NCBI GenBank assembly: GCA_005656395.1 | Contig: SRSI01000015.1 | Coordinates: 20,516 to 84,515 of the forward strand | DNA length: 64,000 nt | From: Strongyloides papillosus | Lineage: Eukaryota > Nematoda > Chromadorea > Rhabditida > Strongyloididae | Direction: 5' to 3' | Shown here: positions 47,731 through 61,000 of the stretch, in pieces | How positions within the stretch are numbered: position 1 is the stretch's first letter | Layout: each line of letters starts with the position of its first letter | Translations under genes and position numbers: made by a program | The notes under the pieces: generated by a model | Database searches by the model: none | Told to the model about the DNA's origin: nothing | Seen by the model: only the letters and a program-made list of their open reading frames with translations

Positions 47731-49485
47731 TAATAATTTTCATTTAAAATAATTTATCATAATATATACCATAATAATTTAAAAAATATAATTAAGTGAT
47801 CTATGAAGATTAAAAATAGATAAATATTAGTATAATATTAGTATTACAAAATCTCTGAAAATAGGAGAGAAGTAAAATACAAATTATAGAGAATTAAAAT
47901 GGCGCGCAATGAAAGTGACCCTCGTGTGTAGAACAAGTATATAGAGATATCTGTAACAGGGTAATTTAAGTATAGAGTGATCGCAAAATGGCATGTCTGC
48001 AGTTAACTTTTTCATACTTAGATACCTAACATTATATGAAGTACAGTAGACATATACATATATAATATTCTTTTTTTATTATATCCATCTAGTTAAACAT
48101 TTAGGTTGCCTGCCGGAGTTAATTGAAATGAAAGACACACGACCGTTTCATTATTATGCAATGATCCAAATAGCTGAAGTGGGATTTGAGGATTATTAAG
48201 ATGTTTATTGAGAGGATATATTAGAGATAGTAAATTTGTTTCAACATACTAGTGATATTATTGTAATTTATAAACACTCTGTTCAAGTAATAAATAAACT
48301 TTAAAAAGTTTTTTGAGTTAATGTAAATTTACACACATTTTTTTCCGGAAAACTGTATAATAAGATATATTGTTTTATGATTTTATTTAACAATTAAAAT
48401 AATAATAAAAAATGTTTTATACTTATTTTAAATCAAATAATTACCAATTATTTAAAAGTTTAGAGAATCACATCAATTTAGATAACAATGATATTATATA
48501 AATATTTATGTAACTCACTTGTAAAAAATATGTACTTTGAAGTAAAAGAGAGTAATCGTATTTAAAAAAATATTTAGTAAGTCTTTTTTTATTGAAGAAT
48601 TAATGCAATTATTTACTAAGATAGAATGAGTAATCAAAATATACATAAAAAGTGATAAAAGATAGAATAACAATTTTATATAAATAAATTATCAAAGATC
48701 AAAAATTAAATATACTTTTACTATCTATCACTGCAGTAGAGAGTGGTGTTTGTAGTTTTTATATTAAGAAATTACAATATCTATAATATACCTCACATTT
48801 AGAAGAATAAAATATTAAGATACTAAAAAAAGTTTTAAACAATTTATATCATTTAATAGCTAAAATAATACTAGTAATGACAGTTCTAAAGTAGGATGAT
48901 ATTGTGTCTAACAAAAATAAATGCTAGGTTATTGCTTACAATATATTTTTATATAGTAGTATGTAATTATTTTTATAGATTATGATTATTTATCTATCAC
49001 AATTTGTAACTTTCTTCATAATATAAACAAAATTAAATGATTACTACAATTACCTTTAAAAGAAATAATTAATGTAATTTTACTTTCAATAATTGTTAAA
49101 AATTTCTCTTTGAATGTTGACAGTTGTTTTCATTTAACTGACATTTCACAGATGGTAATCTTAATTCGATAATTACTGTTTCATTGTTTCATTCGTAACT
49201 TTCAAACATAATTGAGATTTATTGCAAAACAGATTTTCTATCATTATGCAAGATATTGTGTAATAGACACCATGCTAACATAGACATGAATAATTTATGT
49301 CAGGTGGCTTAAATTGTTAAAGTATGAAAACATTCGTTAAGGCGTTATTTACCGAACTGAAAAATTTAGGAACATATTATGGTAATTTTTTTAAAGTAAT
49401 TCGAAATTTATTAATTTAAATGATACATCATAGTCAAATTATTAATACAAAAATAAAACATAACAACAAAAAAAACAACAAACAA
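47731..49485. promoter_or_regulatory. Intergenic region with beta-catenin-like gene promoter
   Basis: No gene is seen in about 1.75 kb. At 47900-47910 TGGCGCGCAAT, 170 bases upstream of the beta-catenin-like start, is a rare GC-rich motif with the E2F-like core GGCGCG. A second less AT-rich patch lies near 48105-48150. The rest is AT-rich without recognisable signals. Confidence 0.35.
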
Positions 49486-50092
49486 TTATTTATCTTTTTC
49501 CGAAGGTTTGATTTTCTTTTTCCTAGCCCAAGGATTAGCTTCATCAGGATTTTCTCTCTTAATAGGCCTCTTCAATCGTTTATTCGGTTTACCATCTTCC
49601 ATGGAATTTTTTGAAAAAGATGCAGCTTTAATCCACTCTTCAAAACTCTCTTTTCCTTTAACACATTTCTGGACTTTCCTGGGAGGACATTCATCTAACT
49701 CATCTTTTGATAACAATATCCATAGTGTTGGTATTGTTTTTCTACTACTACTTTTTTTACTATTATCACAATTCATATCATTAGTATTTTCTAAAATAGA
49801 TGTAACTTTGTTTGTTTGATAAATGACTTTTCCATAAGTTCTTTTAAATAGTTCTGAAAGTGATACTACTTTGTGACAAGCACGGTTTGATCCTCTTATG
49901 ATAATTTTTCTAGTTCCTTCTTCCTAAAACATTAGTAATGGTATATTTAAAGTTTAAACTTACATTAAACAATGATTTCATAAATTCCAATAAATTGTAA
50001 GATTTGGAATGTTCTTTAACATTAACAATTTTTATGTTTTTGTCATAATTAATACCCGGAAAACTCCATTCTTCTAAAATTTTATCATCCAT
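49486..50092 (-). CDS. Alba-domain protein, RNase P/MRP subunit p25-like
   Basis: Two exons on the minus strand, 50092-49964 and 49923-49486, joined in phase 0 across a 40-base intron; 188 residues. Residues about 20-95 form an Alba fold: NVKEHSKSYNLLEFMK, then RKIIIRGSNRACHKVVSLSELFKRTYG, KVIYQTNKVTS. IPTLWILLSKDELDE follows, as in Rpp25/Alba-like proteins. The C-terminus is Lys/Arg-rich (RKKKIKPSEKDK), fitting RNA binding in the nucleolus. Rpp25 partners Rpp20 in RNase P and MRP, which process tRNA and rRNA. The start codon is 155 bases from that of polymerase gamma on the other strand. Another Alba-family RNA-binding role is possible. Confidence 0.65.
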
Positions 50093-50247
50093 CGGTAATT
50101 CGGAAAGGTAAAATAAAGTTTAAATTGTTATACACATATTACCAAAGTTTTTAAAATTTATCTATATAAGAAATTCTTCTAAGTTAAATATTATTGTTTC
50201 TCATTTCTTTTTTCTAATAAGTAAAAAAAATTATAGATGTTTTTGCA
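50093..50247. promoter_or_regulatory. Shared bidirectional promoter of Alba-like and polg-1 genes
   Basis: Only 155 bases separate the two divergent start codons, so the promoters must overlap. AATTATAG at 50229-50236 is a possible trans-splice acceptor for polg-1. It is followed at once by an upstream ATG (50237) whose five-codon frame ends with TGA at 50252-50254, overlapping the polg-1 ATG at 50248. Confidence 0.5.
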
Positions 50248-53200
50248 ATGTTGAAATTGTTTAAATATGGACATAGATGTAATAGTCTCACTTTTTTACG
50301 CTTAACATCAATTGAACGTAAAAAGATTCCAATTGTTTCGGAGGATTTACATGATTACTTATTTAAAAATGTATCAAGAAGTCCTTTAGATAAAAATAGA
50401 TACATTATAGAAAATGTTGAAATTCCAGAGTTACCTAAATTATATAGTGAAGGTAATATTTTAAAACATTTTGAGCTACTTGGTAAAGAAATGAATATGA
50501 CATATGATAATTATTTATTGAAAGCTTTTGAAATGAACGATATTCCTAAAATGCCTGAAGAATGGAACTTTGATGTTGGTTGGACAAAATATGATTTAAT
50601 TAATAATTGTCCAAAAAAAGTAAGTGAGGAATATTACAACTATTTTTTATTATTAGGTTGATTATCCAGAAGATGATTTCTTAATATTTGATGTTGAAGT
50701 TTGTGTAAAAGATGGAAGATTACCAACGTTAGCTGTAGCTTTGTCTAGCAATGGTTGGTATAGTTGGTGCAGCGAAAGATTAATCAAAAATACTCCTGTA
50801 CCACCTTATTCTAAGATAAATCATTTGATACCATTAGAATCAAGTAATGGAAATAACAAAGAAAAAGTCGTGATCGGACATAATATATCTTTCGATAGAA
50901 GTAGAGTTAAGGAACAATATTATGATCATCCATCAAAAACAGCATTTTGGGACACAATGTCGATGGCAATTGCGATGTATAGTGTATCTGATTCACAGAC
51001 AACATTTTATGATAAAAAAGATTACAATATCGCTGTTCACAGTGAACATTCATGGTTAGAAAAGTGGAAAGAATCTGTGACAAAATATAATTTGAAGGAT
51101 TTATATAATTTTCTTGTACCTTTAGATGATGAAAAACGTATAAATATAGATAAAGTCGCTAGAGATTTATTTATTGAAGGAGATATTGAGCAGATTAGAG
51201 ATGAATTTCAATACTTAACGAACTATTGTGCTAATGATGTGCTAGCAACACTTCATGTTTACCAAAAAATGTACAAAGAATTTATGTATAGATTTCCTAG
51301 TGAAATTACACGTTACGGAATGATAAAGATGGCAAATGTGTATTTACCAATAAATCAGTATTGGCATACTTTTCAAGAACATTGTGATAACGATTCTAAA
51401 GAAGTTACCAGTGGATTACGTAATAATATAGTAAATTTTATAAAACAATTAATTAAAGATATAAAAAATACTTATGAGAAAGACCCTTGGATGTTTGATT
51501 GTGATTGGAGTAATGATAAAAACCTACATTTACCTAAGTGGTTTTTAAACTGCTTTCCAAAAGTAAAAGGAAAAAATTTAGATGATGCTGAAATAAAATT
51601 AAGATCAAATGAATTACCAAAAGTTTTTGGCGTTTGTTATGGTATTTATCCTATACATTTTATTAAAAATTATGGTTGGGGATATTTAAAACCAATAGAG
51701 AGAAATGGAATATTACCCAAAAAATTACCGGTATTTGATGTTTATAACATTCCAGAAAAAGAAATATTAAATGTTATTAATGATAATATTAAAAAAGGTA
51801 TGAGTGAACAGGAAGAGAAAAATAAACCTGTAGGAAGAGTAGGTTCATTTCTTTTTTATCGTCTTCCACATCCGACAAATGGTGCAGGAAATGTTGGAGC
51901 TATTTTTTCGAAATCTTATCAGTCACTATTTGAAAGTAAAATACTTACTCCTACTAGAGGTACTGAAATAGCCAATAGTATTATCAATGATTTAATAAAA
52001 ACAATGTATTGGGTGAGTTTTCGTAAAAGATTTGAAGATGAATTGCCAATATGGAAGGATGATAAATGTGATAATGGAGTAATTGCTCCATCTGTTGTTC
52101 CAGCAGGAACTATTACAAGACGATCAACTCATAAATTATGGTTAACTGCTACAAGTGCTAAAAAGGATATTATTGGATCAAATTTAAAAAGTTTAGTTCA
52201 AGCTCCACAAGGATACAAAATTGTTGGAGCTGATGTTGATTCACAGGAACAGTGGCTTGCAGCGATAATGGGTGATAGTATAAGAAAAGATAAATATATT
52301 GGGGATTCATTATTTTCATACTTAGTTCTTATGGGTAATAAAAATGAAGGAACTGACCTTCATACTGTTGTTGCTAAACAGTCAGGTATTTCAAGAAATG
52401 TGGCTAAAATTTTAAATTATGCAAGACTCTATGGTTCAGGTCCAACCCATGCAGCCTCTGTTTTAATAAAACATAATATCCCTGAAAACCAAGCTAAAGA
52501 ACTTGCTCAAAAAACTTTTGAAAAAACTAAAGGCAAATTAGGAGTATATTTAGAGTTAAATCAAAAATATAAAGAATTTTTTTTGCCATGGTATAAAAAT
52601 ACAAAGGAGAAAAGCGACTGGGAAAGTTTAGTATTTGTAAATAATAGAGTTTTCGTTAAGATTAGTGACGAAGTAAACAAGAAACTCGATAGAAATATTG
52701 TTAGAGATGAATTTGTTAAATATGCTCGAACGTCTTTAACTAATGACATACCAAACAGTGAAATGGAAAACTTTAATTTATTGTTGAATTCAATATATAA
52801 GGACTGTTTCAAAAACACGCAGTATAAATTATTTTACGGTGGAATTGAATCAGACACATTTAACTTTTTAAATCTAATTTTGGATGAACCTGAACTCAGG
52901 ACACCTGTTTTAAAGTGTAAACTTGGTAATGGTTTTCACCCAAGACCTAAGTACTCTGTAGGTTCACTTCAATTTTTAAATTATTTCAAACGTTCTATCA
53001 CAAACTGGGTAATTCAATCGTCTGCGGTTGATTTTTTACATATGCTACTACTCAATATGGAATGGCTTTGTCAAAAATATAATATTGATGCTAGGTTTTG
53101 TATATCTATTCATGATGAAGTTAGATATTTAGTTAAAGACGATGATGTTCACCGAGCGGCATTAGCATTAAATTTAAGTAATCTTATGGTTCGTGGAGCT

Positions 53201-53392
53201 ATATCTCAAGCATTAGGTATTTATCAAATTCCATACACAACAGCATTCTTTTCATTAGTAGACATTGATACAATATTAAGGAAAGAAGTTAATGAAGTCG
53301 TTACTCGTCCTGACCAAACAACAGTTGAATCGGGTGTTGCTTTGACATATGATGAAGTTTTTGAAAAGACTCAAGGAAAACTATCAAATTAA
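50248..53392 (+). CDS. polg-1: DNA polymerase gamma, mitochondrial catalytic subunit
   Basis: Two exons, 50248-50619 and 50657-53392, joined in phase 0; 1035 residues. The 37-base intron is the shortest in the window. The basic, hydroxylated N-terminus (first about 25 residues) fits a mitochondrial targeting peptide. Exonuclease motifs: I FDVEV, II GHNISFDRSRVKEQY, III YCANDVLA. Polymerase motifs: A GADVDSQEQWLAAI, B RNVAKILNYARLYG, C SIHDEV. The protein replicates and proofreads mitochondrial DNA as a family A polymerase with its spacer region between. All catalytic acidic residues expected in these motifs are present, so it should be active. The start at 50248 is chosen because the upstream ATG at 50237 is out of frame. 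Confidence 0.96.
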
Positions 53393-54292
53393 CAGATAAG
53401 TGGTTTTATAGGTATCATTTACAGTAGTGGAGAATTAACTTTTGCAAATTTCTATATATTCTTACACTCTATTTATCAAAAACATATTTCAATTTTATTC
53501 TCATTAGAATATGAACTAGTTATTTAATTATAAAATTCTATTATAAGGTAAATGAATAATTATACACTCATATTATTTATAAGAATTTTTTAGATTAAGT
53601 TAATGATTTTATGATTTCTCAAATTGGAAATTTAACTTTAAATATAAATTCTAATTGTTTTTATTCCTATAATTTTGTTTTCTAAAAAATAAAATTGCAA
53701 AAAAACTTTGAAGAAAATCATGCTTACTTTTAGCAATAGCTCACAGTTTTTTTAAACAAAATAAACATTAAATGGGCGCATTTAGAAAATGTCTTAGCAT
53801 AAACTTATACGTTAGACTAAATAATACCTACAAATCTTTGCTTAGAAGTATCAGAGTACATTGTATAACGACATTTTTATATAAAATAATTTGCATAAAT
53901 ATTTTTTTCAATATAAAAAAAAGTGGATCCAACTTACTACATATCTTTTTTGCCTATATTTTATATGTAGGTATTTTTAAGTAGATTTTGATTACCTAAT
54001 AATTGTTGTATTTATTAAAACGACTAACAAAAAGTACTTTCTAAAATTCTTTACATACTATTCTTTCTTTTATCTTATATATTTAATCTTTTCTCGCTGG
54101 CTTTTTCTATTTATATACACAAACATAATAAAAATACCATTGTTGGAGATTTGCGTATTTCTCCAATATAATCAATACAACACAAATAGACAAACTAATT
54201 TTCGTTAATTCATTCGTTAATTTAAGAACAGATTACTTTATAATTAATTTACACTTTCTACAATATTTTATTTATATAAATTTTAGATAAAA
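53393..54292. other. Intergenic region between polg-1 and apb-1
   Basis: About 900 bases, AT-rich, without a supported gene. ATTTTAG at 54280-54286, 6 bases before the apb-1 start codon, is a likely trans-splice acceptor. Confidence 0.5.
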
Positions 54293-57200
54293 ATGACTGA
54301 TTCTAAGTATTTCACTACCACCAAAAAAGGAGAAATTTTTGAATTGAAAAATGAATTGAATTCCGATAAAAAAGAAAAAAAAAGAGAAGCAGTAAAAAAA
54401 GTTATTGCTTCCATGACTGTTGGTAAAGATGTCAGGTAAATAATGATTTTACAATTTTTTAATATATTTTTTAACAATTTTATAGTGCACTTTTTCCTGA
54501 TGTTGTTAATTGTATGCAAACAGATAACGTGGAATTAAAAAAATTAGTGTATTTATATTTAATGAATTATGCTAAGAGTCACCCAGATTTAGCCATTTTA
54601 GCTGTTAATACTTTTGTCAAAGATTGTGAAGATCCAAATCCATTGATTCGTGCATTGGCAGTCCGAACAATGGGATGTATTCGTGTTGATAAGATTACAG
54701 AATATTTGTGTGAACCATTGAGAAAGTGTATGAAGGATGAAGATCCATATGTAAGGAAGACTGCTGCTGTTTGTGTTGCAAAATTACATGATATTAATCC
54801 TTCTTTAGTTGAGGATCAAGGGTTTGTTGAATTACTTTCAGATCTTCTTTCTGACTCCAATCCAATGGTTGTTGCTAATGCTGTTGCTTCAATAACTGAA
54901 ATTAATCAAACTAAACCATTATTTGAGATAAACCTCCAACTCGTCAATAAATTACTTACTGCATTAAATGAATGTACAGAATGGGGACAAGTATTTATTC
55001 TTGATGCATTAAATAATTATACACCAAGAGATGAAAGAGAAGCACAAAATATTTGTGAAAGAATTTCTCCACGTTTAGCTCATGCCAATGCTGCTGTCGT
55101 TCTCTCAACTGTCAAAGTTCTAATGAAATTAATGAATTATCTCCCAGAAAATTCTGAATTCATCAATCAATTGACGAAAAAATTGGCTCCACCAATGATA
55201 ACATTGTTATCAGCCGAACCTGAAATTCAATATGTTGCTTTGAGAAATATAAATCTTATTGTTCAAAAGAGACCAGATATTTTGAAGCAAGAAATGAAAG
55301 TTTTCTTTGTAAAGTACAATGACCCAATTTATGTTAAAATGGAAAAACTTGATATTATGATTCGACTTGCTCAACAAAGTAATATTGCTCAAGTTTTAAG
55401 TGAATTAAAGGAATATGCTGCCGAGGTTGATGTTGACTTTGTGAGAAAAGCTGTACGTGCTATTGGAAGATGTGCTATCAAAATTGAAACTGCTGCAGAG
55501 AAGTGTGTTTCAACATTGTTAGAACTTCTACAAACAAAAGTCAATTATGTTGTTCAGGAAGCTGTTGTTGTAATTAAAGACATATTTAGAAAATATCCAA
55601 ATAAATATGAAGGAATAATTTCTACATTATGTGAAAATTTAGATACACTTGATGAACCAGAAGCTAGAGCATCTATGATTTGGATTATTGGTGAATATGC
55701 AGAAAGAATTGAAAATGCTGACGAACTTCTAGAGTCATTTGTTGAAACATTCCATGATGAAAGTACACAAGTTCAATTACAATTACTTACAGCTACTGTT
55801 AAACTTTTCTTAAAGAAACCTAGTGAATCTCAAGATCTTGTTCAACGTGTACTTGCATTAGCAACTCAAGATTCTGATAATCCAGATTTAAGAGATCGTG
55901 GTTACATTTACTGGAGACTTCTTTCAGCTGACCCAGCAGCAGCTAAAGAAGTTGTTCTAGCCAGCAAACCTTTAATTTCTGGTGAAACAGATTTCCTTGA
56001 ACCATCTTTCCTTAATCAATTAATTAATCATATTGGAACACTTGCATCTGTCTATCATAAACCACCAAGTAGTTTTATTGATACATCTCGTCAACCATTG
56101 AAAAAACTAGGAGTTCCTTCTTCTGAAAGTAATGATGAATCTGGAGATATTCTTAGTTTTGGAAATGGAGGAGCATCTATGCGAACGGGACCAGTCATTC
56201 CATCACAAGATAACATTATTGTTGATTTACTTTCTCTTGATATTAATCCAACACCAACTATCCCACCACAAAATTCAGTACCAACGACTTCTGGATTAGA
56301 TGATCTTCTTGGATTAGGTAATTTATCTATTAATAACACAAATCCACCTCCTACAACTAGTCAACCAGTAACGAATGACTTACTTAGTGATATTCTTGGA
56401 TCATCAACAATCCCAACAATGCAAACCCAACCACCATCTACTTTTGGTGGTGTAGATATTTTTGGTACATCTACAATGAATACTTTGAATACATTTGGTG
56501 GTTTTGATGTTCAATCATCTTCTTCTCCTTATATGCCTCCAAAAAGTTTATGGCTTGATAGTAATGCCGGAAAGGGCCTTGAAGTACAAGGAACTTTTGT
56601 CCGTAGAAATGGAGAAATATATATGGAAATGACATTTACCAATAAATCTTTAATTCCTTTAACTAATTTTGCTCTTCAAATGAATAGAAATTCTTTCGGT
56701 CTTGTACCAGCTGTTCCGTTATATGTTCCATCTCCATTACAACCAAATCAATCTGAGAATGTTACTTTACATTGTAAAGTTGGTGGTGGAGTTTTAAAAA
56801 TGGATCCATTGACGAATATACAAGTAAGTTGAAATATTTAGTTAGTGCCTCCTATATCATTAATCTAATTTATTCAAAATTAAGTTTATTATATTTTGTT
56901 AGAATTCTAACGAAATGATAATATTTATTTATAAGATTTTAATATTAACATAATTTTTTTAGGTTGCAATTAAAAGTGATAATGGAATTCTCTACTTTAG
57001 TTGTATAGCACCATTGAATATTTATTTCGTGGAGTCTGGAAAGCTTGAGAAAGCAGAATACTTACAAAAGTGGAAAGACATTGCCCAAACTAATGAAGTA
57101 ACAAAACAATTATCAAATACAAAACTTCTTTCTTGCGATGATATTTGTAAAAAACTTGAAGCCAACAATGCTTTCGTTACAGCTCGTAGACAAGATAACG

Positions 57201-57367
57201 ATAAAGATATATTGTATATTTCTATTAAATATACAAATAATGTTAATGTTCTCTGTGAAATGACCGTTCAACAAGGATCACCAACAATTACCTTGTCAAT
57301 GAAAGCACTTTTTGCTCCAGCTCTCTCAACTCTTGATCAATGTTTACAAGAAATTATTGACAATTAA
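54293..57367 (+). CDS. apb-1: AP-1/AP-2 complex beta adaptin
   Basis: Three exons, 54293-54435, 54486-56823 and 56963-57367, with introns of 50 and 139 bases; 961 residues against 955 in C. elegans, which has a single beta subunit for both AP-1 and AP-2. The trunk of HEAT-like repeats (1 to about 580) is highly conserved ([62 protein letters not shown]). A Pro/Thr/Asn-rich hinge follows, with a clathrin box LLSLD at about 625 and acidic-Leu motifs such as LDDLLGL. The ear domain is about 740-961. It links cargo and clathrin in endocytosis and trans-Golgi transport. The last exon completes the ear; without it the frame would end early at 56832. Confidence 0.97.
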
Positions 57368-58426
57368 TTTCACTTATCACCTTCCTTAAAGCTATAAATT
57401 AAAATTCTAGATTTTATGATTGTTTCCTTCAAAAAGTTTTTATCACAAGATATTACAAAAAAAGGATAAATAATGCAATACTTTTGTAACTGATATAATT
57501 AAGAAGGGAAATATTACTATTTTTAATAATTAAGTATAATTACTTTTTTTATTTAAACATTTTCTATTTTTTTATTGTATAGTAAATTAATCCATAATTT
57601 TTAAAAGTGATTGGTTATTGTGTCAAATTATCAAATATTTAAAAGTGATTGTTTCAGCATTTAGTAATCACTTCCTTTTTAATACAACGTTGTCATAATA
57701 AATATTAATCATATAAAGAATTCTTCTAATTTTTCAACACTTAATTTATGGAAAAAAAAGTGTTGATAATAACATATAATTGTATATAAACATATTTAAT
57801 GGTATATAAAATTTAATAGGAACAATTATGATTTTTGATGAAATAACAGAATTTTTATTTATTTGATTGATAGTTTATGATTTTGCCTTTCCCTTGATTT
57901 AATAGAAATTTCATAGCGTTTATAATTGAATAATTTCATACATTGTTTTTCTTATTAAAAAAGAAAATTATTGACAGTATACTGAAGTTAATATTTTTTT
58001 AAGTTTTTTTTTGTCAGTTTCAATTTAATTATTCAATGTAACAGACCATTAAAAAACAAGTATTAAAAATTTGATTTTAAAATTTTATTAATTATGTTAT
58101 GATTACATGATAGACCTTCAACATTAATTATAAAAATATGAAAGAAATTTAATAAAAATGTATGATGAATTTTTTTATTTTAAAGTTTATCAGATTTCAT
58201 TTAAAGATAATTTAGTTACTATTTTTAACAAATAATATTAATTATTTATCGCATTTAGAAAAGCATCATTAAACGCTAGAAATATTTTTATTTATTTATA
58301 TTGACATACAATACATAGATATTCTGTTACGTAAGCATTTGGTTTATGTAAAATTAATATAAGGCATATCATGTTTCGTTAAAATTGTAGATCATTCATT
58401 AAAAAAATAAAACTTTATACATTCTT
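57368..58426. other. Convergent intergenic region apb-1/pat-4
   Basis: About 1 kb of AT-rich 3' flanking sequence for both genes. A short direct repeat (TTTAAAAGTGATTG) occurs near 57599 and 57641. No gene or RNA is seen. Confidence 0.5.
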
Positions 58427-59884
58427 CTAAACAGCCATTTTCTCTAAAATCGGAATAATTTGATCAAACATAGGTCTTCTACCAGGATCTTCATTTAGAC
58501 AAATATTAATAAGTCTGGCCATTGATTTTGCCGTTCCTGGGGGGATTGTTACTCTTAAACCTTCAAGAGCTATCTTCATCCCTACGACCATTGGAGACAT
58601 ATCTCCATAATCAGCAAATGGAACTTCTCTTGAAACTAATTCCCAGAGCAAAATACCAAATGACCACATATCAGCAGCTCGTTGATTTAGATCTCTAGGA
58701 TCTCTAGTTAAAGCTTCAGGTGACATCCATGAAGGAGAATAACATCTCCCTACTTCTTGAAAACTGAATTTAGTATCGGCCATACTAATTTTTGCACTTA
58801 ATTCTTCATCTACAACAACATGTTTGGATGACAAATAATATCTCATAATCAATGGATCTAGAGTATGTAAGAAAGCCATTCCTTGAGCTATATCGAGAGC
58901 AAACTTCAATGCTTGAGAATAATCAATTACAACAGCAGTTTGTTCATGTAATACATTATAAAGTGATCCATATTCCATAAATTGTGATATTACAATGAGA
59001 TTAGGTGGTTGATTTACACATGCTAAAACAGGACATATATTTGCATTAGCAAAAATACGTAAAGCTGGAAATTCTGTTTGGAAGTCTCTTGAAATTCGAG
59101 ATGTAACATTTTTAATATTTAGTACTCTAGCAACAACCTCATTTCCTTGCCATTTACCGAAATATATTTTTGCTGAGTGATCTGAAGCAATTTGTTTTGC
59201 TAATGTTAATGATTTTATATCTACTCCTGTATATCTAGATAATGTAGCATCTCTTGTTCTACATTTAGTTCCTTTCCAAGATTCATCTTTAAATGGAATA
59301 CGAACATTTATATCTTGTCTATGTTCTGAGGCTATTTCTTTAATAATTTGTAAAATCTGTGGTTGACAGACATCTAAAGGAGTTAAACCTCTCTTATTAG
59401 CTACATTAACATATCCACCAGCTCTTATCAAATCAAAAGCAATTTGATCATATCCCCAAAATAATGCGTAATGTAATGGTGTCATACCATGTTCATTAAC
59501 AGCATTAACATCTGCTTTTTTAGATAAAAGTTTAACAACAATTTGCCTATGACCATGTGATGCAGCTAGATGAAGACTAGTATCATCCCCCATATTCGTA
59601 GCATTTACACGTGCTCCACGTGATAACAATAAATCTACAATAGCAAAGTGTCCTTCTTTAGACGCCCAGTGAAGTAATGAAAATGCATGATCATCACTAA
59701 AAAAATTATAATAATAATAAGAAGAGAATTTTTATATCAATTACCCAACATTTAAATCATGTTCTTTATCATCTAGCCAAACACGGACTTGAAAAGTATT
59801 CCCTTCTCTTACCCATTGAAAAACATCCTCAATTATAATTGGTACATTTGGTTTGTGAGAATGATAATGACTTGCTATAGACAT
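58427..59884 (-). CDS. pat-4: Integrin-linked kinase PAT-4 (ankyrin repeats and pseudokinase)
   Basis: Two exons on the minus strand, 59884-59745 and 59696-58427, joined in phase 2 across a 48-base intron; 469 residues against 466 in C. elegans. The N-terminal half holds ankyrin repeats ([42 protein letters not shown]). The C-terminal half is the ILK kinase-like domain. As in animal ILK, the catalytic HRD is absent ([14 protein letters not shown]) and DFG is replaced ([10 protein letters not shown]), while WMSPEALT and [21 protein letters not shown] remain. ILK acts as a scaffold with PINCH (UNC-97) and parvin (PAT-6) at integrin attachments of body-wall muscle. Start at 59884 is the first ATG and begins a typical ILK N-terminus. 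Confidence 0.96.
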
Positions 59885-60560
59885 CTTTAATATATTCTAT
59901 TTTTTATCCAAACCCAGTACCCTACAATTTTTATATCAATATAATAATATAATACAATAGAAATATAGTATAAATAAATATAATAATTTGACAACAATAC
60001 ACCACAAGACAAATCGATTAGTAGTTTAACCAACAAAAAAAAGCAACTTCATTTCTGTGGCAGCAGTCAAGGCCGTATACATTAACAACATCTAAATGGC
60101 CTAAACCCATCAGATGGAGAATGAAATCAAAGACCCGTCAACAGATAAAGTATAAGTCCTTTGACAACGTATTTTAACTAATATATGACAAAACTATAAA
60201 TATAAAAGTATACTTTTACACTAACGAAAAGCTAACAATTTGCCAAGTCTTATTTTTAGTTGATTATCTTTATTATAATAATTTCTTTATATCTTAATAA
60301 AATATATATAATCTCAATATATCCACAATTCATTATTATCATTCAAATGCAAATCTTATCTTCTTTTATCAAAAAGATGTTTGGCCAGAAGTTTTATCAC
60401 TATTATAAAGTACCAAGAAAAGATTGCAAGAAATGTTAAGAATGAAATAGTAAGAGGTGGGTGTAGTAGAGTAATATACAAATTTATTAAACAAAATAAC
60501 AATAATTGTTAGTAACAAATGTTCCAAAGCCAAATTTTTTACTTAAAAATAAATATTTAA
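59885..60560. promoter_or_regulatory. pat-4 upstream region
   Basis: Sequence of 676 bases between spt-4 and pat-4, both minus strand; too long for a typical operon spacer. A less AT-rich patch at about 60055-60150, 170-270 bases upstream of the pat-4 start, contains the inverted pair AGGCC and GGCCT and is a candidate promoter or enhancer. No gene is seen. Confidence 0.35.
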
Positions 60561-61000
60561 TTATGCATTAGCAATGTCTCTTGAATGTGGTCTATATTTT
60601 ATTCCAAATCTTCTTAATTCACTTATAATATCCCTTGGTAAGGTTCCACAAATTGACATAGCATATTGTCCTGGTACAGCTTTTTCGATATTCTAAAAAA
60701 GATAAAAATCAATAAAAAAGATATATATATACTTAAATGATGAACACATCTACTTACATGGTATTTACAAATAAATGAATCAGAGGGATCAAGAACAAAT
60801 ATCGTTCCCTGGTGATTAGCACTTGTACAACATCTTACACGATCCTCGTCACCTTTCAACATGAGGTAATCTTCACAATTTTCACAACCATCTATCATAA
60901 AAGAATTGACAGATTTTACTAACCCACACAACAAACAGGCTCTATTATTTTTACCGTCTTTTGGAATTATATCGGGATCATAACGTGATTCATAAGCCAT
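60561..61000 (-). CDS. spt-4: Transcription elongation factor SPT4
   Basis: Two exons on the minus strand, 61000-60758 and 60692-60561, joined in phase 0 across a 65-base intron; 124 residues. The four-Cys zinc ribbon (RACLLCGLV, then DGCENC) and the conserved EDRVRCCTSANHQGTI and PGQYAMSICGTLPRDII segments identify Spt4, matching the human protein over its whole length. Spt4 pairs with the NGN domain of Spt5 to form DSIF, which controls pausing and processivity of RNA polymerase II. The start at 61000 gives MAYES; the frame is open a little further upstream but without another ATG. The second exon supplies the last 43 residues; without it the frame would run into a low-complexity tail from the intron. 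Confidence 0.96.

Noticed and set aside
53772..53984. 70-codon plus-strand frame between polg-1 and apb-1
   Set aside because: Has an ATG but an AT-rich, hydrophobic and low-complexity product with no partner exon or domain.
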